Positions 1 through 8,419 of a stretch of DNA of 64,000 bases are shown here, in pieces (position 1 is the first letter of the stretch; every line of letters begins with the position of its first letter). Made by a program: the position numbers and the translations under genes. The notes under the pieces were generated by a model. It saw only the letters and a list, made by a program, of their open reading frames with translations. It was not told the origin of the DNA and ran no database searches. This stretch comes from Nitrospira sp. GTDB taxonomy: Bacteria; Nitrospirota; Nitrospiria; Nitrospirales; Nitrospiraceae. The stretch covers positions 1 to 64,000 of the forward strand of contig JACOEM010000001.1 of assembly GCA_024998565.1 (NCBI GenBank). The letters are read 5' to 3'.

Positions 1-207
1 ACAGAGGAGATCTGTCCGCACGGCGTGCTTGCTTTCCGCATATAGTACGTTATCCAATCTGATACGCGGTGAATGAGATCCGATACAGGCACTGTTCGCG
101 ATGCGTCCCCGAATAAAGGCAACGGTTCTTGTCAGATCGCTCTCCTAATGCAGAATTTCTCAAAAGGTCTGGGAGAATCGGCGAACACTTTTTTCTCAGG
201 CACGTAC

Positions 208-221
208 GGCACGGCTGTTGC
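208..221 (+). promoter_or_regulatory. sigma-54 (-24/-12) promoter
   Basis: The sequence reads GGCACG, four bases, TTGC, with GG at 208-209 and GC at 220-221, which is the exact ten-base spacing of the RpoN consensus. Transcription would start near 233, giving a leader of about 67 nt before the ATG at 300. Sigma-54 promoters need an enhancer-binding activator; no such activator gene lies in the window and no clear upstream activator site was recognised between 1 and 180. Confidence 0.7.
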
Positions 222-299
222 TATTCCCAGGAGTGTACAGGGACTTTTCCATCCCTGAGGTAACCGGGAAGACCCATTCAGTACAGAAAGGAGCCTGAC

Positions 300-419
300 A
301 TGGAACTCGTCATGGGTGGTCTCCTGATCGGAGTCAGTGGCATGCTAGCTCTCTTGATTGTTGCCGTATGGAAAGACACCGCCCCGCAGCAGCCTGAAAC
401 CCATCCGCCGCAGCGGTGA
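300..419 (+). CDS. 39-residue single-pass membrane peptide
   Basis: A short ORF starts MELVMGGLLIG and ends QPETHPPQR. Residues 4-24 form one hydrophobic segment (GGLLIGVSGMLALLIVAVW), followed by a short Pro/Gln-rich hydrophilic tail, so it probably sits in the inner membrane with a small soluble tail. AAAGGAG at 287-293 is six bases from the ATG, a near-ideal ribosome site, and a sigma-54 promoter lies 80 bases upstream. These two signals are the reason for calling a gene this short. No family was recognised. The position first behind the promoter suggests conditional expression, perhaps under nitrogen or envelope control; that is inference. Confidence 0.6.
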   Translation: MELVMGGLLIGVSGMLALLIVAVWKDTAPQQPETHPPQR

Positions 420-524
420 ACTTCATGACACTGACCATATCCCTGCGCAACGGACTCGCGCATCGATATGACGCAAGCGAGGTAGGCGCTCACCATCAGT
501 GGTCTCGTGCAAAGGAGTGGCACC

Positions 525-806
525 ATGAATCGATTTATCTATCTGCGATCCCAGAAACGCCAACGTATGACCGTCAGCCTGCCGACCGAGCTCTTGGAAC
601 GTATGCGCGACGCCGCCTATTGGACGTCGGGCACCACTATGGCCGGTCTGATTTCATCAGCGATTGAAGATCTCCTCAATAATCTGGAGTCGCAAAACGG
701 CCGCCCTTTTTCGCCACGGCTTCAAGATTTGAAGCCAGGTCGTCCACGCGCAAATAAAACCAATCGGGCGCCTGTATCTGAAGACATACAGACTGTATCC
801 AACTAG
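525..806 (+). CDS. ribbon-helix-helix (CopG/Arc-like) DNA-binding protein
   Basis: This 93-residue protein begins MNRFIYLRSQ. The ATG at 525 is chosen because AAAGGAG at 511-517 precedes it at proper spacing. Residues 14-52 fit a ribbon-helix-helix fold: a short beta strand (RMTVSLP), helix one (TELLERMRDAAYW) and helix two (MAGLISSAIEDLLNNLE). A basic, proline-rich tail follows (LKPGRPRANK). Such proteins bind DNA as dimers and usually autoregulate small operons or act in partition or toxin-antitoxin systems. No toxin gene is adjacent. It is probably cotranscribed with the 39-residue membrane peptide from the sigma-54 promoter. Confidence 0.65.
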   Translation: MNRFIYLRSQKRQRMTVSLPTELLERMRDAAYWTSGTTMAGLISSAIEDLLNNLESQNGRPFSPRLQDLKPGRPRANKTNRAPVSEDIQTVSN

Positions 807-867
807 ATACGTGCTTCGATCCTAGAGCTCCTCTCTCGACCTCGCTCCTTGCGAAGACAGCCGAAAT

Positions 868-894
868 CGCGTGAATCCCCCCATAATTCACGCG
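868..894. repeat. 9-bp perfect inverted repeat
   Basis: CGCGTGAAT at 868-876 and ATTCACGCG at 886-894 are perfect complements around a nine-base loop. The element lies between the ribbon-helix-helix gene and the first TonB receptor. No T-tract follows on either strand, so it may be an operator or the core of a factor-dependent terminator rather than an intrinsic terminator. Confidence 0.5.
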
Positions 895-1024
895 TCTGCT
901 TTCCGCATACCGAGAATCCCATAAGCATGCATTTTGCGAGAGAGTACCTCTAACCACATAGCCCTCGTGTTTGTCTTCTGTCCAACCATGCCCGACACCG
1001 CCGGGCCGGGATCCACGGTATGCC

Positions 1025-3118
1025 ATGCGCCTTCTGATGCACCCTCCCGGCACCGTCTACCACTCCCCATCCTCCTCTCCGCCGGCCACGCGACGCCCCG
1101 TGGCGACAGGACCGATCAGCAAACGATTGCGACACTCTGCCCTTCCCCTCTGTGGAGGACTCTTGATCTGCTGCGGTGCCATCGGCGCTCAGGCTCAGGA
1201 CGCATCGCCTCCCGCGACGACTCAAACAGCAGCGGCACCGGTCAGCGAAGAGCTCGAACTGCTCAAAGAGGAAGAAACCGTCAGCATCGCCACTCGCCAT
1301 GAGCAACCCATCTCACAAGCACCCTCCAACGTCTACGTCATCACCGACGAGGACATCCGGCACTCGGGCGCGACCGACATTCCCACCATTCTTCGCCGCG
1401 TACCCGGGCTGGATGTCATGCAAGTCACCGGGGCGGACTTCAATGTCAGCGCACGCGGCGACAATCAACTCTTCGCCAACAAAATTCTCGTGATGGTGGA
1501 CGGTCGCTCGATCTACATCGACGGCCAAGGCCTGGTGTTCTGGAAATCGCTTCCGGTCACCCTCCCGGAGATTAAACGCATCGAGGTGCTGAAAGGGCCC
1601 GCCTCTGTCGTCTACGGCTTCAATGCCTTCGACGGAGTGATCAACATCATCACGAAGTCTGCGCAGGACATGAAGGGCACGACGTTGCAATTCGGCGGCG
1701 GGGAGCTCGGCACCATCTCCAGTGCCGCCGTCCAGGCCGGATCGGCAGGGAAACTTGACTACCGTCTCTCCATCGGCCACGACCAGAATCAACAATGGCG
1801 CAACAACGACGCCCTCGCCTTCCGGTCGAACAAATTCAACGTGCAGACACAGTACAACTTCTCCGGCGACGCCACCTTGCGCGTGGCCGGAGGGTTCATC
1901 GATACCAATCGCTTCGACGGTCCCGTTTCAAACGTCCAGATTCCTCGTTCCCAATTCAATCAAGGGTATACGGACGTGCATTACCAGTACCGCAATTTCT
2001 CCGTGCGCGGCTGGTGGCAGGGCAACGACATCCCCGTCGACTCCGCCACACATCCGCTCCTCTCGCAATTTGTCCGGCAGACGAACGCCACGGGCGGGCC
2101 CAATGTGTCTTTCACCACGAACACCTATAACATCGAGGCACAACACAGCCTCGAATTCGGCTCGTCCAACCGGCTGAGTTATGGCGTCAATTATCGTTAC
2201 AACACGGTCGACGGCAGCGCCGTCTCAGAATTAGGACGAGAAGATCGTCTCGGGGTTCATCTCCAGGACGAGTGGACGATACGTCCCTCGCTCACCCTCG
2301 TGGCGGGGGTCCGCTACGACCTGCACACCAGAATCAACGGTACCTGGAGTCCGCGTGTCGCCCTCGTCTACAACCTGACGCCGGAGCATACGTTTCGCGT
2401 CAGCGGATCTGTCGCCTATCGCCCCCCGACCCTGTTCGAATCGAATCTTGACCTTCGAATCCTGCCGACCGTTCCACCGCTGTTCGCACCCATCCCGCTG
2501 CTTGGCTCACAGACACTCAATCCTGAGCAAACCATTTCCTACGAAGCCGGATACCAGGGCTGGTGGCTGAAACATCGGCTCCGGACCAGGCTCGACCTCT
2601 TCTTCAATCACCTCTCCGACTTGATCAACTTCCAAACCGTCGGCACCGCGCGCACGCTCGTCAACGGCGGCGAGGCGGATATCTACGGAACCGAAGCAGG
2701 CTTGGAGTTCCTCGCCACTCGCTGGCTCAGCGGCTTTGCGAATGTGTCCTACCAGAAAATCGGACAAACCTTCACCGGCGTCTCACGGCGCGGCGGCCCG
2801 GACTGGAAAGCGAACGTGGGCCTGCGCGGTGACTGGGACAACGGCCTCAACGGGGAAATCGCCGTCCATTACGTGGCCAGCGCCACCTATCCGTTGATCG
2901 AATTTTTCAGCGCGCTCGCCCCGGTGCTGCCCGTATCGACCAGTCCGACGGTCGATAGTTACACGTTGCTGAATCTGCGGGGCGGATACCGATTCTGGCA
3001 CGACAAGGCCGAGGTGGCCGTGGCCGTCTACAACGCGCTCAACGACAAACACAAGGAACATCCTTTGGGCGATACGCTCGGAAGCCGCGTGATGGGATGG
3101 GTCACATTAAGGTTCTGA
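1025..3118 (+). CDS. TonB-dependent outer membrane receptor, copy 1
   Basis: About 697 residues. A signal peptide ends near AQAQ. A conserved segment follows that contains a TonB-box-like EETVSIA, then the plug (NVYVITDEDIR, PTILRRVPGLDVM, RGDNQLFANKILVMVDGR, IEVLKGPASVVYGFNAFDGVINI) and a beta-barrel ending in the classic terminal Phe (MGWVTLRF). It would import a siderophore, cofactor or other large ligand using TonB/ExbBD energy; the ligand is not visible. The ATG at 1025 is preferred over an in-frame TTG at 971, but the start is uncertain and a GTG at 1100 would give a more usual signal peptide. The copy immediately downstream is a close paralogue. Confidence 0.9.
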   Translation: MRLLMHPPGTVYHSPSSSPPATRRPVATGPISKRLRHSALPLCGGLLICCGAIGAQAQDASPPATTQTAAAPVSEELELLKEEETVSIATRHEQPISQAPSNVYVITDEDIRHSGATDIPTILRRVPGLDVMQVTGADFNVSARGDNQLFANKILVMVDGRSIYIDGQGLVFWKSLPVTLPEIKRIEVLKGPASVVYGFNAFDGVINIITKSAQDMKGTTLQFGGGELGTISSAAVQAGSAGKLDYRLSIGHDQNQQWRNNDALAFRSNKFNVQTQYNFSGDATLRVAGGFIDTNRFDGPVSNVQIPRSQFNQGYTDVHYQYRNFSVRGWWQGNDIPVDSATHPLLSQFVRQTNATGGPNVSFTTNTYNIEAQHSLEFGSSNRLSYGVNYRYNTVDGSAVSELGREDRLGVHLQDEWTIRPSLTLVAGVRYDLHTRINGTWSPRVALVYNLTPEHTFRVSGSVAYRPPTLFESNLDLRILPTVPPLFAPIPLLGSQTLNPEQTISYEAGYQGWWLKHRLRTRLDLFFNHLSDLINFQTVGTARTLVNGGEADIYGTEAGLEFLATRWLSGFANVSYQKIGQTFTGVSRRGGPDWKANVGLRGDWDNGLNGEIAVHYVASATYPLIEFFSALAPVLPVSTSPTVDSYTLLNLRGGYRFWHDKAEVAVAVYNALNDKHKEHPLGDTLGSRVMGWVTLRF

Positions 3119-3128
3119 GGGTGATGTG

Positions 3129-5180
3129 ATGCAGGATGCGCTTCGACGATCGTGGCATCCGATGCTGGTAGCCATCCTAACAATCGGCTTGAGCAGTGTC
3201 GCATGGGATGAGTTGCCAGCGTCCGAACGGCCCGATACTTCCCCGATCCCGATGAGTGAGGAACTCGAATTGCTGAAGGAAGAAGAAACCGTGAGCATTG
3301 CGTCGCGTTATGAGCAACCGATCTCACAGGCGCCGTCGAATGTCTATGTGATCACGGACGAAGACATTCGCCATTCCGGGGCCACCGACATCCCAACCAT
3401 CTTGCGGCGCGTCCCGGGACTCGAGGTCATGCAAACCACTGGGGCTGATTTCAATGTTAGCGTCCGTGGCGACAATCAATTCCGGGCCAATAAACTGTTG
3501 GTGATGGTAGACGGGCGATCGATCTATCTCGACGCGCAGGGCAATGTGTTTTGGAAGAATCTCCCGGTCACCCTCCCAGAAATCAAACGGATCGAGGTGC
3601 TGAAAGGGCCTGCCTCCGCGATTTATGGATTCAACGCGTTCGACGGTGTCATCAACATCATCACCAAGTCACCGGAGGAGATGAAAGGCACGACCCTCCA
3701 GTTTGGTGGAGGCGAGGTGGGCACGATCTCCAGTGCCGCAGTTCACGCCGGATCATCCGGCAAAGTAGGGTACCGGCTCTCTGTAGGACACGATCAGAAC
3801 CAGCAATGGCGCAGTCGGGACAGCCTGGCCTTCCGCAACAATAAGGTGAACGCCCACACCGAGTATGCATTGGGAGGAGACGCCAAATTGCTGTTCTCAG
3901 GAGGCCTTGTCGACAGCAACCGTTACGACGGTGATTTGGGCGATGTGGGAATCAGTTCCACAAGACCCACACAAGGCTATGCGAATGTTGCTTACGAACG
4001 CCCCACTGGCTTTGTGCGTGCGTGGTGGCAGGGGAACAATACTGATAGCTTCGTTCATCTCGACCCGCAGCTTGCCAACCTACTTCGGATTACAAATCGA
4101 AACAACTCATCGCTGTTCACAACGACGACGAACACGTACAACATCGAAGCACAGCACACACTCCAACTGGCCGAAAGGAATCATCTCACCTACGGCATCA
4201 ATTATCGCCAGAATACCGTTTCTAGCGATTTTATCGCCAACGGTCAGCACCAGAACAGGCTGGGGCTATATCTCAACGACGATTGGCGTCTTACCGACAG
4301 TCTTAGCCTGACGGCCGGGACCCGCCTCGACTTGGACAGCTTCATCCATGCGCAACTGAGCCCACGCTTTGCCGTCGTCTACCGGCCGGTTCCCAACCAT
4401 ACCATCCGTGCCGGCCTATCCATTGCCTATCGACCTCCAACGCTCCTCGAAACCTATCTCGACTTGGTCAACGCCGTCACCATTCCACCACCACTGGGAC
4501 CTGCAACCGTCACCTCGCCGTCGCTGGGATCCACCACTCTGAATCCTGAACAGATCGTCTCGTACGATATCAGCTACCAGGGTTGGTTTCTTCGGCATCG
4601 GCTCAGGGCCAGAGCTGACCTGTTCTTCAACCACATCTCGAATCTGATCAGTTTCCTCTCCGCCGGCCCGTCCCCGTCAGATCCGGTACGTGCCGCCAAC
4701 GGAGGAGTGGCCGACATTTATGGTGGCGAGGTGGGGATCGAGTATTTGGCTACTCGATGGTTGTCGGGCTTCGCCAACTATGCCTATGAACACATCGGCC
4801 AAACCTTTTCGGGAACCACTACGCGCGGCGCACCTCGCTCAAAATTCAACCTCGGTATCCGGATGGAATGGGAAAATGGGCTCAACGCAGAAACTACGTT
4901 TCATCACGTGGGATCCGCTTCCTACCCGATCGGAGCCGCCTTCTCCTCGCTGGCACCCATCGGAGGATTTCTGCCACCGACGTCTGTCGTCGACAGTTAC
5001 AACCTGCTCAATCTTCGCGCCGGGTATCGATTCTGGCAACAAAAGGCCGCCGCGGGGTACATGCGCGACGCGGAAGTCGCTGTCTCCGTCTTCAATGCCT
5101 TGAACGACGAACACAAAGAACATCCGTTGGGCGACCTCATCGGCAGACGGGTGATGGGATGGGTCACTGTGAGATTTTGA
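3129..5180 (+). CDS. TonB-dependent outer membrane receptor, copy 2
   Basis: About 683 residues, starting ten bases after the first receptor's stop, with GAGGGTGA as a ribosome site. It has a signal peptide, the same LLKEEETVSIA stretch and almost the same plug sequence as copy 1, and a barrel ending MGWVTVRF. The N-terminal plug is nearly identical between the copies, whereas extracellular loop regions in the barrel differ (for example around codons 270-330 and 440-470). This fits tandem duplication followed by change of ligand preference under a shared TonB or sensory contact; that reading is inference. Confidence 0.9.
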   Translation: MQDALRRSWHPMLVAILTIGLSSVAWDELPASERPDTSPIPMSEELELLKEEETVSIASRYEQPISQAPSNVYVITDEDIRHSGATDIPTILRRVPGLEVMQTTGADFNVSVRGDNQFRANKLLVMVDGRSIYLDAQGNVFWKNLPVTLPEIKRIEVLKGPASAIYGFNAFDGVINIITKSPEEMKGTTLQFGGGEVGTISSAAVHAGSSGKVGYRLSVGHDQNQQWRSRDSLAFRNNKVNAHTEYALGGDAKLLFSGGLVDSNRYDGDLGDVGISSTRPTQGYANVAYERPTGFVRAWWQGNNTDSFVHLDPQLANLLRITNRNNSSLFTTTTNTYNIEAQHTLQLAERNHLTYGINYRQNTVSSDFIANGQHQNRLGLYLNDDWRLTDSLSLTAGTRLDLDSFIHAQLSPRFAVVYRPVPNHTIRAGLSIAYRPPTLLETYLDLVNAVTIPPPLGPATVTSPSLGSTTLNPEQIVSYDISYQGWFLRHRLRARADLFFNHISNLISFLSAGPSPSDPVRAANGGVADIYGGEVGIEYLATRWLSGFANYAYEHIGQTFSGTTTRGAPRSKFNLGIRMEWENGLNAETTFHHVGSASYPIGAAFSSLAPIGGFLPPTSVVDSYNLLNLRAGYRFWQQKAAAGYMRDAEVAVSVFNALNDEHKEHPLGDLIGRRVMGWVTVRF

Positions 5181-5248
5181 CGGAATCATCGGCATGCTCG
5201 GAGCAAGGTTTCAGGCCATGAGAACTCCGGAGTGACAGCGAGGCCGCT

Positions 5249-8200
5249 ATGACAGCCACTACACCCGGTCATTCGATCCTCGTCGTGGACGACGATCCAG
5301 ATATCGCTCTCGGGCTACAGGACTTACTCGACCACGACGGCTACGACGTGAGCGTCGCCGGCACCTGCGCGGAGGCGCTTACGCAGACACACGACCATCA
5401 CTACAATGCCGTCCTATTGGACCTGGGCCTTCCGGACGGAGACGGCTCCTCGGTTCTCCGGACATTGCAAGAACAACAGCCGCAGCTTCCGGTCATCATC
5501 CTCACGGCCTACACGAGCGCCGACCGTACCGTCGGTTCACTGACACAGGGCGCATTCGCGTACCTCACCAAACCCTATAACCGGGACGAACTGCGGGCCG
5601 TCCTGCGCCGGGCCATCGGCATCCAGGCCCTCGCCGCCAAGGCCGAGCACGCCGAACATGCGCTGAGCGAAAGCGAAGCACGATTTCGATCCCTGGTCGA
5701 GGCCGCCACCGACTCCATCGTGCTGGCGGACCACAACGGTCATATCCTCTCCTGGAATCAGGCCGCCTCCCGGCTGTTCGGATATGCGGATGAGGAAGTC
5801 CGGGGGCACCCCCTGACCATATTGATGCCGCAACGGTATCGCGCCGCTCATGAGCGAGGGCTCGCCCGCGTGAAGGAGACCGGCCAGTCCCGACTCATCG
5901 GTCGCCTGGTCGAACTGGAGGGACTACGCAAGGACGGCAGCGAGTTCCCGATCGAGCTGTCGTTGGCCATGTGGAGCACCGATGTCTCGGTGTTCTTCAG
6001 CGGCATCATTCGCGACATCACCCAGCGTCGCCGGGCGGAGGAAATTCTCGACCGCCTCCGCCGTCTGCACGAGGTCATCCTCACGCAAGCAGGGGAAGGC
6101 ATCTACGGACTGGATCGTGACGGTGTGACCACCTTCGTGAATCCGACCGCCGCTCAATTGCTCGGATATGACCCATCCGAACTCGTCGAGCAACCGATGC
6201 ATACACGGCTCCACCACTCGCGACTCGACGGCAGCGCCTACCCGGCCGATGAATGTCCCATCTACGCGGCCCTTCACGACGGCGTGGTCCATCGAGTGTC
6301 GCGCGATGTCTTCTGGAGGAAAGACGGCACCGGTCTCCCGGTGGAATATGTGAGCACCCCGATCATTGAGAAAGGCGCGGTCGCAGGGGCCGTGGTCGTC
6401 TTCCGCGACATCACCGAACGCCTGGAAGCCGAACGGGCCGTCGAAGAAAGCCAGGAGCGATTCCGTCAGCTGGCGGAACACATCCGGGAAGTGTTCTGGA
6501 TCACCGACCCGGCCAAGAGCCGGGTGCTCTATATCAGCCCGGGGTATGAAGAAGTGTGGGGGCGATCCTGCGAAAGTCTCTATGCGATGCCGGGCTCATG
6601 GATGGACGCTATCCATCCCGACGACCGGTTACGGGTCCGGGACGCGGCCATGCGCCGGCAAATTTCCGGATCGTACAATGAGGAATATCGCATTCTCCGC
6701 CCAGATGGATCGATGCGATGGATCTGGGATCGCGCATTCCCGATTCGCGACGCATCCGGGACGGTCTACCGCATTGCGGGTTTCGCGGAGGACGTAACGG
6801 AGCGCAAACGGGTTGAATCGGCATTGATCGAAAGCGAACGCCGGTATCGGGTCCTGTTCGACGACAACCCGTCCATGTATTTCATGGTCGATGCGGCAGG
6901 CACCGTCCTGTCGGTCAATCGCTTCGGGGCCGAGCGCCTCGGGTACGACGTCCAGGAACTGCTCGGATTACCCGTACTGAATATCTTCCACCCGAGCGAT
7001 CAGGACGACGTGCGCACGAACCTTGCCGCCTGCCTCTCAGAAATGGGCCGGCCCAGAGGTTGGGAGTTTCGCAAGGTTCGGAAGGACGGCAGCGTCATCT
7101 GGGTGCGAGAAACCGCTCAGGCCGTGCTCAATGACCGACAGACGCCGGTGGTACTGATCGTGTGCGAAGACATCACCGCCATGAAGGAGGCCGAGATCGC
7201 CCTCCACGACAGCGAAGAGTTCAAGAACCAAATCCTACGCAGCAGTGCAGACTGCATCAAAGTGCTGGATCTGGAAGGTCGGCTGCAATACATGAATGAC
7301 GCAGGGAAAACACTGTTACACATCGGCGACCTCACCGGCTACCTGAACAAACCCTGGGCGGACCTGTGGGAGGGAGACGATCGGAATGCCGCTCTGGCTG
7401 CGCTCGAAGCCGCGAAGGCCGGCGAGATCGGCAAATTTGTCGGCTTCTGCCCCACCACCGACGGAGTCCCGAAGTGGTGGGACGTGCAGGTCACTCCCAT
7501 GCTCGACACGCGGGGGTATTCACGACGTCTCTTAGCGATCTCTCGAGATATCACAGATTACAGACGGGTCCAGGATTCGCTTCGAGCAAGCGAGGAGCGG
7601 CTCGAATCGGTCATCCGGGGATCGAACGACGGATTCTGGGACGGCCATGTGCTTCCCGACCAGCCCTGGCACTCACCGATGACTCCGGTCTGGTGGTCGC
7701 CGCGCGTGCGGGAGATGCTGGGGTACAACGAGCAGGAGTTTCCCGATATCCTCGACAGCTGGGCCTCCCGGCTGCACCCGGATGATCGCGAGATCGTCTT
7801 CGATCGACTGGCGGCCTGCCTCGAACAAGGCAAGTCTCACTACGACGTCGATTACCGGTTACTGACCAAGCAGGGCGAGTATTGCTGGTTTCACGCCCGG
7901 GCCGAAGTGCTGGAGCGGGACGCGCACGGGTATGCGCTCCGCATGGCCGGCTCGCTGCAATGCATCACGGAGCGCAAGCAGGCGGAAGCGCACCTGCGCC
8001 TCAGCGAGGAGCGGTTGCGCACGGCCTTGACTGAATCGGAAGTCGGCATCTGGGATTGGGATCTGCAGTCCGATCGCCTCTACTGGTCACCCGACGTCGA
8101 GGCTCTGTTCGGTCTGAACCCAGGGTCTTTCCCCGGCACCTATGCCGCGTATATCGGCCTGATTTATGCGCTCGATCGCGGCCCGGTCCTGATGCAGATC

Positions 8201-8371
8201 GAACACAGTTTGCGCGACCAGTCCACACTCAACATCCGACATCGCGTCGTGTGGGCCGATCACTCCATCCATTGGCTGGCCTGGACCGGCCGTATTCATC
8301 GCAACACCGATGGGGTCGCCACACGCGTTCTCGGTATCGTTCACGCGACAAAGGGATACACCGACACGTAG
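5249..8371 (+). CDS. receiver protein with seven PAS domains and no output domain
   Basis: 1040 residues. A CheY-like receiver comes first (VDDDPD acidic pocket, phospho-acceptor Asp58 in LLDLGLPDGDG, Lys in YLTKPYN). PAS/PAC repeats follow, starting near residues 143, 270, 402, 530, 656, 781 and 919, and the protein ends inside the last PAC segment. No HisKA, HATPase, GGDEF, EAL or HTH segment is present, so it cannot autophosphorylate or bind DNA by any recognised domain. No membrane segment is seen, so it is cytoplasmic. It may be a phospho-regulated multi-ligand scaffold for the neighbouring kinases. The start is supported by GAGG five bases upstream. Its receiver and first PAS closely resemble those of the kinase at 11955. 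Confidence 0.85.
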   Translation: MTATTPGHSILVVDDDPDIALGLQDLLDHDGYDVSVAGTCAEALTQTHDHHYNAVLLDLGLPDGDGSSVLRTLQEQQPQLPVIILTAYTSADRTVGSLTQGAFAYLTKPYNRDELRAVLRRAIGIQALAAKAEHAEHALSESEARFRSLVEAATDSIVLADHNGHILSWNQAASRLFGYADEEVRGHPLTILMPQRYRAAHERGLARVKETGQSRLIGRLVELEGLRKDGSEFPIELSLAMWSTDVSVFFSGIIRDITQRRRAEEILDRLRRLHEVILTQAGEGIYGLDRDGVTTFVNPTAAQLLGYDPSELVEQPMHTRLHHSRLDGSAYPADECPIYAALHDGVVHRVSRDVFWRKDGTGLPVEYVSTPIIEKGAVAGAVVVFRDITERLEAERAVEESQERFRQLAEHIREVFWITDPAKSRVLYISPGYEEVWGRSCESLYAMPGSWMDAIHPDDRLRVRDAAMRRQISGSYNEEYRILRPDGSMRWIWDRAFPIRDASGTVYRIAGFAEDVTERKRVESALIESERRYRVLFDDNPSMYFMVDAAGTVLSVNRFGAERLGYDVQELLGLPVLNIFHPSDQDDVRTNLAACLSEMGRPRGWEFRKVRKDGSVIWVRETAQAVLNDRQTPVVLIVCEDITAMKEAEIALHDSEEFKNQILRSSADCIKVLDLEGRLQYMNDAGKTLLHIGDLTGYLNKPWADLWEGDDRNAALAALEAAKAGEIGKFVGFCPTTDGVPKWWDVQVTPMLDTRGYSRRLLAISRDITDYRRVQDSLRASEERLESVIRGSNDGFWDGHVLPDQPWHSPMTPVWWSPRVREMLGYNEQEFPDILDSWASRLHPDDREIVFDRLAACLEQGKSHYDVDYRLLTKQGEYCWFHARAEVLERDAHGYALRMAGSLQCITERKQAEAHLRLSEERLRTALTESEVGIWDWDLQSDRLYWSPDVEALFGLNPGSFPGTYAAYIGLIYALDRGPVLMQIEHSLRDQSTLNIRHRVVWADHSIHWLAWTGRIHRNTDGVATRVLGIVHATKGYTDT

Positions 8372-8419
8372 ACAGGGGGCACTCGGCAATCGCTCACGGG
8401 GCCGGCTGGATCGACGAGG

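Noticed and set aside
73..258. 61-residue frame upstream of the sigma-54 promoter
   Set aside because: No ribosome site, no recognisable domain, and it overlaps the promoter itself.
971..1024. TTG start for the first TonB receptor
   Set aside because: It would add a non-signal-like N-terminus and uses a rare start codon; a start at 1025 or later gives a more usual protein.
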